Below are positions 45,532 through 56,086 of a DNA stretch of 64,000 nucleotides, in pieces; within the stretch, counting starts at the first letter, position 1; the number at the start of each line of letters is the position of its first letter. Source of the stretch: Streptomyces capitiformicae. Lineage in GTDB: Bacteria > Actinomycetota > Actinomycetes > Streptomycetales > Streptomycetaceae. Where the stretch lies: positions 2,045,767 through 2,109,766 of the forward strand of contig NZ_CP022161.1 in NCBI RefSeq assembly GCF_002214185.1. Reading direction: 5' to 3'. A program made the translations under genes and the position numbers. Under the pieces are notes generated by a model that saw only the letters and a list, made by a program, of their open reading frames with translations, ran no database searches and had not been told where the DNA came from.

Positions 45532-48048
45532 GTGACCAACATCCCGGAGACCGGGCGGACCCCACGGGTCCAGATCCGGCTCGTCATCATCCAGATCCTC
45601 GTCTTCTCCCTCCTGGGCACCCTCGGCGGCCGCCTCTGGTACCTCCAGATCCGCGAAGGCGACGCCTACGCCAAGGAGGCATCGGGCAACCACGTCCAGC
45701 AGGTCGTGCAGCCCGCCGTGCGCGGCTCGATCCTCGACGCGCGCGGCGTCCCCATCGCCGACAACGAGACCCGGCTGGTGGTCTCCGCCTCCCGCACCGA
45801 GCTGCTGAAGATGGACGACGACGGCAAGGCCGTCCTCACCAAGCTCGCCGGCGTCCTGGACATGAAGCCCAAGGAGGTCATGGACAAGGTCCGCCTGTGC
45901 GACTCGGAGACGCCGCAGCCGTGTTGGAACGGCTCGCCGTACCAGCCGATCCCCATCACCGACGAGGCCACCGCCAAGCAGGCCCTGCAGATCCGCGAGC
46001 GCTCCGAGGACTTCCCCGGCATCACGGCGGAGCCCCAGGCCGTCCGCCGGTACGCCAGCCCGGGCGGCTCCAACACCGCGCAGGTCCTCGGCTATCTCTC
46101 CCCGGTCACCGACGAGGAGATCACCAAGGCCCAGGACACCGACTCGCCGTACCTGCGCTCCGACCAGGTCGGCCGCAGCGGCCTGGAGCGCCGGTACGAC
46201 AAGGAGCTGCGCGGCAAGGCAGGCGTCACCCGCTACGAGGTCGACAATCTCGGCCGCGTCATCGGCGAGGCCGAGTCGGACCCCGCCGAGCCCGGCGCCA
46301 ACCTCGTCACCAGCATCGACGCCCGAGTGCAGCGCATCGCCGAGTACGAGCTCAACGAGGCGATGAAGGAAGCCCGCAAGCAGATGGACCGCAACACGGG
46401 GACGAACTACAAGGCCGACTCCGGTGCCGTCGTCGTCATGGAGGCCAAAACGGGCCGCGTCGTCGCCATGGCCTCCAACCCGGACTACGACCCCAACGCC
46501 TGGGTCGGCGGCATCTCCGCCAAGGACTACGCCAAGCTCACCGGCAAGAAGTCCAACTACCCGCTGCTGAACCGCGCGATCCAGGGCCAGTCGGCCCCCG
46601 GCTCCATCTTCAAGGTGGTCCCGACCGCCGCCGCGGTGAACGCGGGCTACTCCTTCAACGGCCCGTATGAATGCTCCAGTTCGTACTCGATCGGCGGCCA
46701 GGTCTTCAAGAACTTCGAGTCCAAGGGCTACGGGGCGATCAGCCTCGGCAAGGCTTTGGAGGTTTCCTGCGACACCGTCTTCTACCGCCTCTCCCACGAG
46801 GAGTGGAAGCGTGACGGTGGCATCAAGCCGAAGAAGAACGCCAACGACTGGTTCTACAAGACCGCCCACCAGTTCGGCCTCGGCGCCGAGACCGGCATCG
46901 ACCTGCCCAACGAGGTCACCGGCCGCATCCCCGACCGCCAGTGGAAGCAGGACTACTGGAAGGCCAACAAGGACGCCTGGTGCAAGACCGGCAAGAAGGG
47001 CGGCACGTACGCGGAGCAGATCGCGTACGAGAACTGCCTCGAAGGCAACCGCATGCGCGCAGGTGACTCCGTCAACTACTCCATCGGCCAGGGCGACACC
47101 CTCGTCACCCCCATCCAGATGGCCACCATCTACGGGGCCATCTCCAACGGCGGCACCCTCTACGACCCCACCGTCGGCAAGGCGATCATCAGCGCCGACG
47201 GCAAGAGCGTGCAGGAGATCGATCCCAAGTCGCACGGCAAGCTGCCGATAGACAAGACCACGCTGGCCAAGATGGACGACGCCCTCGAGGGAGTCGCCAC
47301 CCGCGGTACGGCAGCCTGGCGTTTCCAGGGCTGGCCGCAGGACGAGATCCCGATGCACGCCAAGACGGGTACCGCCGAGGTCTACGGCAAGCAGACGACG
47401 TCCTGGTTCGCCACGTACACCAAGGACTACTCGATCGTCATGACGATCTCCCAGGGTGGTACGGGCTCCGGCGCCTCGGCGCCCGCCGTGCGCAAGCTCT
47501 ACAACGCGCTGTACGGCGTCTCCGAGGACGGCAAGATCGACAAGAAGAAGGCGCTGCTGCCGACCCCGCAGAAGGGCCTGCCGAAGATCGAGTCCGACGG
47601 CTCGATCGACGCCCCGAAGCTGGAGACGTACCCGCCGAAGAAGACCGAGGAGGAACTGGCCGAGGAGGAGGCCCAGACGGTGGCCGCCGGCCCGGAGGCC
47701 CAGCCGGTGTCCTTCGAGCAGGGTATGGGTGCCGTGATCGCCGTACCGGGCACCTGGGCCGTCGTCACCGAGCGAGGCGAGGGAGCCGTGGACACCGACC
47801 AACCGGCGGCGATCGTCAGCACACGCGGCGGCAACGGCAACCGCGCGGCGCGACGGCGTACCGGCTGCGGGCGCGCCGCAAAGGGGCGCGGGGCTGTATC
47901 GACATGCGGTTCCGCCGCGATGGGGGTCCCCCCGGTCGAGCGAAGCCGAGACTGGGGGAGCGACCAGCCACGACGACGCCGCAGCCGACCGACGACGGCG
48001 CGTCTCGGCACCCAAAGCGGAGCGCTCACGCGGAGGACGTCCGTATGA
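45532..48048 (+). CDS. mrdA: Penicillin-binding protein 2 (MrdA), elongation-type transpeptidase, with repeat-derived C-terminus
   Basis: An 838-residue class B PBP that cross-links peptidoglycan with RodA. One N-terminal membrane helix (about 14-32, LVIIQILVFSLLGTLGGRL), a PBP dimerisation domain, then the transpeptidase: S358-IFK in SAPGSIFKVV, SCD in LEVSCDTVF and KTG at 611-613. After an acidic linker (TEEELAEEEAQTVAAGPEAQ) the last roughly 55 residues, from about 783, are translated from the dispersed repeats at 47877-47962 and are arginine/serine rich without PBP similarity. The stop overlaps the rodA ATG by ATGA. GTG start has GAGGGGGAGGC upstream. Confidence 0.93.
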   Translation: MTNIPETGRTPRVQIRLVIIQILVFSLLGTLGGRLWYLQIREGDAYAKEASGNHVQQVVQPAVRGSILDARGVPIADNETRLVVSASRTELLKMDDDGKAVLTKLAGVLDMKPKEVMDKVRLCDSETPQPCWNGSPYQPIPITDEATAKQALQIRERSEDFPGITAEPQAVRRYASPGGSNTAQVLGYLSPVTDEEITKAQDTDSPYLRSDQVGRSGLERRYDKELRGKAGVTRYEVDNLGRVIGEAESDPAEPGANLVTSIDARVQRIAEYELNEAMKEARKQMDRNTGTNYKADSGAVVVMEAKTGRVVAMASNPDYDPNAWVGGISAKDYAKLTGKKSNYPLLNRAIQGQSAPGSIFKVVPTAAAVNAGYSFNGPYECSSSYSIGGQVFKNFESKGYGAISLGKALEVSCDTVFYRLSHEEWKRDGGIKPKKNANDWFYKTAHQFGLGAETGIDLPNEVTGRIPDRQWKQDYWKANKDAWCKTGKKGGTYAEQIAYENCLEGNRMRAGDSVNYSIGQGDTLVTPIQMATIYGAISNGGTLYDPTVGKAIISADGKSVQEIDPKSHGKLPIDKTTLAKMDDALEGVATRGTAAWRFQGWPQDEIPMHAKTGTAEVYGKQTTSWFATYTKDYSIVMTISQGGTGSGASAPAVRKLYNALYGVSEDGKIDKKKALLPTPQKGLPKIESDGSIDAPKLETYPPKKTEEELAEEEAQTVAAGPEAQPVSFEQGMGAVIAVPGTWAVVTERGEGAVDTDQPAAIVSTRGGNGNRAARRRTGCGRAAKGRGAVSTCGSAAMGVPPVERSRDWGSDQPRRRRSRPTTARLGTQSGALTRRTSV
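47877..47962. repeat. Composite dispersed repeat (families A and B) inside the 3' end of mrdA
   Basis: GGGGCGCGGGGCTGTATCGA (from 47884) then ATGCGGTTCCGCCGCGATG is family A variant; GGGGGTCCCCCCGGTCGAGC then GAAGCCGAGACTGGGGGAG (47922-47960) is family B in reverse orientation relative to 41995. Both are read in frame as the MrdA tail. Confidence 0.85.
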
Positions 48049-49241
48049 CCGGCAACAGCTTCTCCGTCTCCGGGTACGGGCCCGAACGCTCCGGCTGGAC
48101 CCGGCTGTTCGCCCGCGACTCCCTCGCCCGCCGGCTCGACTGGCCGATACTGTTCTCGGCCATCGCGCTCTCCCTCATCGGCGCGGCCCTCGTCTACTCG
48201 GCGACCCGCAACCGCACCGAGCTCAACCAGGGCGACCCGTACTACTTCCTCCTTCGGCACCTGCTCAACACCGGCATCGGCTTCGCCCTGATGGCCGGCA
48301 CGGTCTGGCTCGGCCACCGCACCCTGCGCACGGCCGTGCCGATCCTCTACGGCATCTCGGTGCTGCTGATCCTGCTGGTGCTCACCCCGCTGGGCGCGAC
48401 CATCAACGGCGCCCACGCGTGGATCGTCGTCGGCGGCGGCTTCTCGCTCCAGCCCTCCGAGTTCGTGAAGGTCACGATCATCCTCGGCATGGCGATGCTG
48501 CTGGCGGCCAGAGTCGACGCGGGCGACAAGCCCCACCCCGACCACCGCACGGTCGTCCAGGCCCTCGGCCTCGCCACCGTCCCGATACTGATCGTCCTGC
48601 TCATGCCCGACCTCGGCTCGGTCATGGTCATGGTGGTCATCGTCCTCGGCGTGCTGCTCACCTCCGGCGCGTCCAACCGTTGGATCTTCGGCCTCCTCGG
48701 CACGGGCGCGCTCGGCGCGGTGCTGGTCTGGCAGCTCGGGGTGCTCGACGAGTACCAGATCAACCGCTTCGCCGCGTTCGCCAACCCCGAGCTCGACCCG
48801 GCGGGTGTCGGCTACAACACCAACCAGGCCCGTATCGCCATCGGTTCCGGCGGGCTGCTCGGCACCGGGCTGTTCAAGGGTTCGCAGACGACCGGACAGT
48901 TCGTGCCCGAGCAGCAGACCGACTTCGTCTTCACGGTGGCGGGGGAGGAACTGGGCTTCGTCGGCGCCGGTTTGATCATCCTGCTGCTCGGTGTGGTCCT
49001 CTGGCGTGCGTGCCGGATCGCCCGCGAGACCACTGAGCTGTACGGCACGATCGTCGCCGGCGGCATCATCGCCTGGTTCGCGTTCCAGTCCTTCGAGAAC
49101 ATCGGGATGACCCTCGGAATCATGCCGGTGGCGGGCCTGCCGCTGCCGTTCGTGTCGTACGGAGGGTCGTCGATGTTCGCGGTGTGGGTGGCGGTGGGGT
49201 TGCTGCAGTCGATCAGGGTGCAGCGACCCATGTCGGCGTAG
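48045..49241 (+). CDS. rodA: RodA, SEDS-family peptidoglycan glycosyltransferase
   Basis: A 398-residue, ten-helix protein. SEDS signatures: NGAHAWIVVGGGFSLQPSEFVK, FVFTVAGEELGFVGAGLIIL, and the C-terminal MPVAGLPLPFVSYGGSSM. It polymerises glycan strands and pairs with MrdA. ATG at 48045 overlaps the mrdA stop (ATGA), with CGGAGGACG upstream; this overlap fixes the start. It is the last gene of the mre cluster. In Streptomyces the RodA-like Sfr protein works with Mre proteins in the spore wall. Confidence 0.96.
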   Translation: MTGNSFSVSGYGPERSGWTRLFARDSLARRLDWPILFSAIALSLIGAALVYSATRNRTELNQGDPYYFLLRHLLNTGIGFALMAGTVWLGHRTLRTAVPILYGISVLLILLVLTPLGATINGAHAWIVVGGGFSLQPSEFVKVTIILGMAMLLAARVDAGDKPHPDHRTVVQALGLATVPILIVLLMPDLGSVMVMVVIVLGVLLTSGASNRWIFGLLGTGALGAVLVWQLGVLDEYQINRFAAFANPELDPAGVGYNTNQARIAIGSGGLLGTGLFKGSQTTGQFVPEQQTDFVFTVAGEELGFVGAGLIILLLGVVLWRACRIARETTELYGTIVAGGIIAWFAFQSFENIGMTLGIMPVAGLPLPFVSYGGSSMFAVWVAVGLLQSIRVQRPMSA

Positions 49242-49319
49242 GAGCTCCGCTTGGAGAGCCGATGCGAAGCGTGGAGGGGCCGCGCGTTGTCAGGCGGCCG
49301 GCGGGCTCGTCGTGGCTGG

Positions 49320-49352
49320 TCGCGCAGTTCCCCGCGCCCCTTTGGGGCGCGG
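49320..49352. repeat. Dispersed repeat family A arm after rodA
   Basis: TCGCGCAGTTCCCCGCGCCCC at 49320-49340 followed by TTTGGGGCGCGGG makes a small hairpin that can act as a terminator for rodA. Confidence 0.8.
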
Positions 49353-49394
49353 GTGGGTCTGCCCCTTTCGCGGAAGTAGGACTAGATTCAGTTC

Positions 49395-50927
49395 ATGGCG
49401 GACACCAAGCGTGAGATCGAGCGCAAGTACGAGTCCGACGAGAGCGGCCTGCCGGATCTGACCGGTGTGGCCGGAGTCGCGACCGTCATCGACAAGGGCG
49501 TCGCCGAGCTGGACGCCGTCTACTACGACACTCCCGACGAACGTCTCGCGGCCGCCTCGATCACCCTGCGCCGCCGTACCGGAGGGGACGATGAGGGCTG
49601 GCACCTGAAGTTCCCCGTCTCCTCGGGCGTACGGGACGAGATCCAGGCCCCGCTGTCCGACACGCTGCCCCGCGAACTCGCGGGGCTCGTGCGTTCCCGG
49701 GTCAGGGAGGCCGAGCTGGTTCCGCTGGTCCGCCTCCTCTCCACACGCGACATCAGCGACCTGCTCGACGCGGAGGGCTCCCTTCTCGCCGAGGTCAGCG
49801 TGGACGCCGTGGTCGCCCAGCGGCTCACCGAGGACGGCCGTACCGCCCAGTGGTCCGAGATCGAGGTGGAGTTGGCCGACGACGGTGACCCGGCGTTCCT
49901 CGACAAGATCGAAAAGAAGCTCCGCAAGGCGGGCGTACGGCCGTCCAAGTCACCGTCGAAGCTGGCCAGGGCCCTGCGGGAGACCGCCCCCAAGAAGAAG
50001 GGGAAGAAGAAGCGGGGCAGGGCCGAGGAGCCCGGCGAGCCCTTCACCCCCGGCGATCACGTCCTCGCCTATGCCCGCGCCCAGCGGGACGCGATCGTCG
50101 AGTTCGACCCGGCGGTGCGCCGTGACGTCTTCGACTCCGTACACAGCATGCGCGTCGCCACCCGACGGCTGCGCAGCACCTTCAAGTCGTACGGGAAGGT
50201 TCTCGACCGGGCCGTCACCGATCCGATCGGTGAGGAGCTGAAGTGGCTGGCGGCGGAGCTGGGCGTCGACCGTGACCAGGAGGTCCTGACGGAACGCCTC
50301 ACGGAGGCGCTCGCCGACCTCCCCGCAAGCCTGGTGGTCGGCCCCGTCCACACCCGGCTGCGCACCTGGGCGGAGACCGACGGCGCCGGCGCCCGCAGCC
50401 GCCTGATCGCCGTACTGGACGGGCAGCGCTATCTGGACCTGCTGGAGTCCCTCGACGCCGTGATCGCCGATCCGCCCCTGCTCAAGGCCGCCTTCAGGGA
50501 TCCGGAGAAGGTGATCCGCAAGGCGGTCGAGCGGGACTTCGGCAAGGTGTCGGACCTGGTCGAGGAGGCCCTGGCGCACCCTTCCGGCGCCGACCGGGAC
50601 GTCCCCATGCACGAGGCACGCAAGAAGGCCAAGCGCGCCCGGTACGCGGCCGAGGCCGCGATCCCCCTCCTGGGCGGGCCGGCGAAGGACTTCGTACGGG
50701 ACATGAAGTCCCTCCAGACCCTCCTCGGCGACCACCAGGACAGCGTGATGGCCCGCGAGACCCTCCGCGAGATCGCCGTCCAGGCCGATGAGGCGGGGGA
50801 GAGCGCCTTCACGTACGGGCTGCTCCACGGCAGGGAGGAGCGCCGGGCGGAGCTGGCGGAGGCGGCGCTGCCGGAGACGTGGAGGACGATCACTTCGGAC
50901 TCGGCCTTCAGGCAACCGGGCGTGTGA
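49395..50927 (+). CDS. CYTH and CHAD domain protein
   Basis: A 510-residue two-domain protein. The N-terminal CYTH domain (EIERKYE at 6-12, the EXEXK signature; YYDTPDERLAAASITLRRR; WHLKFP) is a triphosphate-binding tunnel fold. The C-terminal CHAD domain (from about 215; VHSMRVATRRLRSTFKSYG, MHEARKKAKRARYAAEA) is a histidine-rich helical domain that binds polyphosphate. A linker of lysine-rich sequence (KKKGKKKRGRAEEPGE) joins them. Role: probably inorganic triphosphate or polyphosphate metabolism. ATG at 49395. Confidence 0.95.
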   Translation: MADTKREIERKYESDESGLPDLTGVAGVATVIDKGVAELDAVYYDTPDERLAAASITLRRRTGGDDEGWHLKFPVSSGVRDEIQAPLSDTLPRELAGLVRSRVREAELVPLVRLLSTRDISDLLDAEGSLLAEVSVDAVVAQRLTEDGRTAQWSEIEVELADDGDPAFLDKIEKKLRKAGVRPSKSPSKLARALRETAPKKKGKKKRGRAEEPGEPFTPGDHVLAYARAQRDAIVEFDPAVRRDVFDSVHSMRVATRRLRSTFKSYGKVLDRAVTDPIGEELKWLAAELGVDRDQEVLTERLTEALADLPASLVVGPVHTRLRTWAETDGAGARSRLIAVLDGQRYLDLLESLDAVIADPPLLKAAFRDPEKVIRKAVERDFGKVSDLVEEALAHPSGADRDVPMHEARKKAKRARYAAEAAIPLLGGPAKDFVRDMKSLQTLLGDHQDSVMARETLREIAVQADEAGESAFTYGLLHGREERRAELAEAALPETWRTITSDSAFRQPGV

Positions 50928-51010
50928 CATCTGGGCGTGCGAGGGGTGTCTCCCGGGGCGTTACGCTAGATGGTCACCCCTGTCAGCTGATGCTCACGAA
51001 GGTACCCGCG

Positions 51011-52936
<1,926 letters not shown>

Positions 52937-52954
52937 TTCGGTTCCGGTGTCGGG

Positions 52955-52993
52955 AGGGCCCGGTCGCGTCGTCGGACGGCGCGACCGGGCCCT
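52955..52993. terminator. Bidirectional terminator after the radical SAM gene
   Basis: AGGGCCCGGTCGCG at 52955-52968 pairs perfectly with 52980-52993 (14 bp, 11-base loop), between convergent genes. Confidence 0.9.
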
Positions 52994-52998
52994 TACCC

Positions 52999-53724
52999 TT
53001 ATTCGTCGTTGTCGGCGTCCTTCTGAGGCCGATTGAGCTCCTTCCAGGCGTCCTCGCTCCGGGGGAGATCCGGATGAGGACATGTCACGGTCGCCAGCTC
53101 GTCCCCGCTGTGGCTCACCTCACAGATGATCTCGAAGACCCGGCCCTTGGTGGTGACGATGTCGATCTTGAGGTCCGTGAAGTCGTCGCGCCCCCTCAAG
53201 TCGTTGTTCCCATTGGTGTCCTCGTTGACGGACACACCGCAGGGGACACCTTCCGAACGGGTGGTCGGGTAGCCCGACAGGCCGCTGAGGTCGGTCCACC
53301 TGAGGTCGTCGTCCGCGGGATTCCTGCTGGGGCGGAGGTCGCGGATGCCCGCGTATGTGATGCCGTTGCTCACCAGGCCGCGGACCTCGTACTCGTGTTG
53401 GCCCTGGTGCGCGTCGATCTCGTAGCAGGGCGCCGGGTTGCCCTTGTCGCCCTTCGAGCCGACCGGGCCCGTCGGGTCCTTGCACTCGCCTGTGTCGCGG
53501 TCGGCCGGGGTGGCGCCGTAGTGCGGGTTGTGGTGGTTGCCCGGTCGGCACTTGTCGTCGGTGTGGACGGTGGCCGTCGTCTCCGGGGCGGTCGGGTTCT
53601 GGGGCGCGGCTATCGCCGGGTTGGCCAGGCCGGCCGCCAGGACCAGCGCGAGTGAGGCCACCATCCCGGCCCTCTTGGCTGCCTTTCGCGCCAGCGGCCC
53701 GAGGGTCCTGTGATCAGGACTCAT
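52999..53724 (-). CDS. Secreted protein with a short collagen-like segment
   Basis: A 241-residue exported protein. The signal peptide spans about 1-40 (KRAGMVASLALVLAAGLANP, AIA cut site). The mature part has GPVGSKGDKGNPAP, a brief Gly-X-Y run, and six cysteines. The start at 53724 (MSPDHR) is favoured because GAGGAG is seven bases before it; the earlier ATG at 53730 overlaps that site. It is divergent from the repeat membrane protein and inserted between the radical SAM gene and its partner. I do not recognise the family. Confidence 0.75.
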   Translation of the reverse strand: MSPDHRTLGPLARKAAKRAGMVASLALVLAAGLANPAIAAPQNPTAPETTATVHTDDKCRPGNHHNPHYGATPADRDTGECKDPTGPVGSKGDKGNPAPCYEIDAHQGQHEYEVRGLVSNGITYAGIRDLRPSRNPADDDLRWTDLSGLSGYPTTRSEGVPCGVSVNEDTNGNNDLRGRDDFTDLKIDIVTTKGRVFEIICEVSHSGDELATVTCPHPDLPRSEDAWKELNRPQKDADNDE

Positions 53725-53936
53725 CTGCATACTCCTCTTCGACTGAACCGGTTCGGGTGAAATCCCGAACCAGGAGCGAGCCTTGTGGGAGTTTCGAGGG
53801 TGTGTTGGTGTAAAGAGTCCAAACGCATCTGTTTATCGACATATTGGGTTAATTCGTGCGTGCCGGTGTGTCACTCCGCGTGGAGTTGACGATGTGGGGC
53901 TGCATCCGGACAGGTCGCTGAGGCGTCTACGTCGGT

Positions 53937-54986
53937 ATGGATCTGGAGAAGCGGCCCGTGGGGCAGCCCGTCGAGCCGGCGGTACGGCAGACACCTGCCC
54001 AGCAGGCGCCCGAGGGGTGTCTTGTTGTCGCCATCCGGATTCCGGTGCGGATCGTGGTGCTGGTGCTGGTCGTTCCGGTGCGGATCGTGTGGGACGCGCT
54101 CGTCGTCGCCGGGCGGTTCCTCGTGGACACGGTGCTGCGGCCGGTGGGGCGGGCCTTGCTGTGGATCGGCAGGGCCGTGTTCGTATGGCCGTGGGTTGCG
54201 CTGTGGCGATACGTGGTCGTGCCGGTCGGCAAAGGGCTCGGACGGCTCGGGTACTGGCTGCTCGTGGCACCCACGGTGTGGCTGTACCGGTATGTGCTGA
54301 CGCCGGTGGGCCACGGGATCGCCTGGCTGTACCGGTGGACGCTGGTGCCGTTCGGACGGGCGATCGCCTGGCTGGTGCGGTACCTCGTCGTCGTACCGGC
54401 CGCGTGGGTGTACCAGTACGTCCTGACCCCCGTGGGGCACGCGATCGCGTGCGTGGCCCGTGGGGCCGTATGGCTCGTACGGATGTTCTTCACCGGGATC
54501 TGGCTCGGGATCTACTGGACCGCACGTGTGCTGTTCGTGCTGCCCGCGCTCGCCCTGTGGCGGTGGGTGCTCACACCGGTAGGGCGGGTCCTCGCCGTCG
54601 TCGGGCGGGAGATCCGGGACGCGCTAGGGCACGCGTGGCGCGTGGCCGGGCACATCTCGCTGGCCGTCGGGTGGTTCCTGGCCACCCTTTTCCGGTGGAT
54701 CTTCGTGGAGCCGACGCGATGGGTGTACCGCACCGTGCTCACGCCCGTCGGCCACCTCGTACGGGACGTCGTGTGGAAGCCGGCTGCCGCGGCCGCGCGG
54801 AGTGTGGGCCGGACCACCCGACAGGCCCTCGCCGCCGCCCGTGAATCCGTCCGCCAGGCCCGTGCCAGTGTGCGCTGGGCGCTCCTCGGGAAGCCGGCCG
54901 AGCCACGGCCGGTCGCCCGCCGGGAACCCAGGGCCGCCGAGACACGTACTCTTGGTAGCAGTACGACCGCACTCACGAAGGACTGA
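53937..54986 (+). CDS. Tandem-repeat membrane-associated protein (VLTPVG repeats)
   Basis: A 349-residue protein built from irregular repeats. The hexapeptide VLTPVG recurs four times (followed by H, H, R, H), with degenerate versions VVVPVG and LVPFGR, each preceded by an aromatic segment such as WLYRY, WVYQY, ALWRW and WVYRT. Spacing is about 25-55 residues. Hydrophobic, tryptophan-rich and arginine-rich stretches alternate, as in amphipathic helices lying on a membrane. The C-terminal 60 residues are basic and alanine-rich. It lies 7 bases past its stop from the putative start region of the DUF2344 gene. No named family is recognised. Confidence 0.75.
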   Translation: MDLEKRPVGQPVEPAVRQTPAQQAPEGCLVVAIRIPVRIVVLVLVVPVRIVWDALVVAGRFLVDTVLRPVGRALLWIGRAVFVWPWVALWRYVVVPVGKGLGRLGYWLLVAPTVWLYRYVLTPVGHGIAWLYRWTLVPFGRAIAWLVRYLVVVPAAWVYQYVLTPVGHAIACVARGAVWLVRMFFTGIWLGIYWTARVLFVLPALALWRWVLTPVGRVLAVVGREIRDALGHAWRVAGHISLAVGWFLATLFRWIFVEPTRWVYRTVLTPVGHLVRDVVWKPAAAAARSVGRTTRQALAAARESVRQARASVRWALLGKPAEPRPVARREPRAAETRTLGSSTTALTKD

Positions 54987-55034
54987 ACGACACTGGGCAA
55001 GCGACAGCCCGAAGGCCCGCCGCCCGCACCCGCG

Positions 55035-55841
55035 GTGCAGCGCATCCGACTGCGCTACACCAAGCGCGGCCGCCTCCGGTTCACCAGCCACCGTGACTTC
55101 CAGCGCGCCTTCGAGCGTGCGCTGCGCCGTGCCGAGGTGCCGATGGCGTACTCGGCGGGGTTCACGCCGCATCCGAAGGTGTCGTACGCCAATGCCGCAC
55201 CCACCGGCACGGGCAGCGAGGCGGAGTACTTGGAGATCGCGCTCACCGACGCGCGCGACCCGGAGAAGCTCAGGATTCTACTCGACGAGTCGTTGCCCGC
55301 CGGGCTCGACATCATCGACGCGGTCGAGGCCCGCACCTCCGGGCTCGCCGACCGGCTCACCGCCTCCGTATGGGAGCTGCGCCTGGACGGTGTGGACCCG
55401 GCGGACGCCGAGCGCGCCGTCGCGGCCTTCAAGGCGGCGGACGTGGTCGAGGTCCAGCGCATGACCAAGAACGGCGTACGGACGTTCGACGCCCGCGTCG
55501 CCGTCGTCGACCTCGACAGTCGTGACGGACGAGACGGTCCTGAGACGCACAGTCCACAGGCTGATAGGCCGACCGACCAGCCCTGTGCGATACTGCGGCT
55601 GGTTGTTCGGCACGTGACGCCTGCCGTACGACCCGACGACGTCCTGTCCGGTCTCCGCGCCGTGGCCGACCTGGCGCCGCCGGTCCCCGCAGCGGTGACC
55701 AGGCTGGCGCAGGGGCTGTTCGATGAAGAGACCGGCACGGTGACCGACCCGCTCGCGCCCGACCGCGAGGCGGCGACGGCCCTCACAACGGCCGCACCCG
55801 CTGCCACCGCGAAGGCGCCGGCGCCGGAAGGTCCCGCGTAG
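55035..55841 (+). CDS. DUF2344/TIGR03936 radical-SAM-linked protein
   Basis: A protein of 268 residues from the GTG at 55035. Its start, MQRIRLRYTKRGRLRFTSHR then DFQRAFERALRRAEVPMAYS, and AGFTPHPKVSYANAAPTGTGSEAEYLEI are the hallmark of the family found fused or adjacent to TIGR03960 radical SAM proteins. No ribosome-binding site precedes this GTG; an upstream CTG near 54994, with GAAGGA 12 bases before it, would add 14 residues (LGKRQPEGPPPAPA). The end is an alanine/threonine tail. It lies just upstream of rne. The role is unknown, perhaps RNA or translation related from its neighbours. Confidence 0.88.
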   Translation: MQRIRLRYTKRGRLRFTSHRDFQRAFERALRRAEVPMAYSAGFTPHPKVSYANAAPTGTGSEAEYLEIALTDARDPEKLRILLDESLPAGLDIIDAVEARTSGLADRLTASVWELRLDGVDPADAERAVAAFKAADVVEVQRMTKNGVRTFDARVAVVDLDSRDGRDGPETHSPQADRPTDQPCAILRLVVRHVTPAVRPDDVLSGLRAVADLAPPVPAAVTRLAQGLFDEETGTVTDPLAPDREAATALTTAAPAATAKAPAPEGPA

Positions 55842-56086
55842 GGACGGACGTCGTAGCGCCGCCCTCGGATCCGGGAGCCACCTGGGTCGGGCAGCGCACC
55901 GACCACAAGACTTTCGCCAGGCCGTACGCAACACGGCGTACGGAACCGGCGAGACAGGACACAGAGAGTTCCCGTGCGGCGCCCGCGCCCCGGACGGCGG
56001 CAGTCGCGCACGACGCGAACCGCGGACGTCACCGGCCACGCCGGACCGGGTGCGGCGCCCGGGAGCCTGACGGGAGAAACGCCCGC

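Noticed and set aside
45367..48015. 882-codon frame antisense to mrdA
   Set aside because: Shadow frame; low-complexity Leu/Val/Arg/Asp composition.
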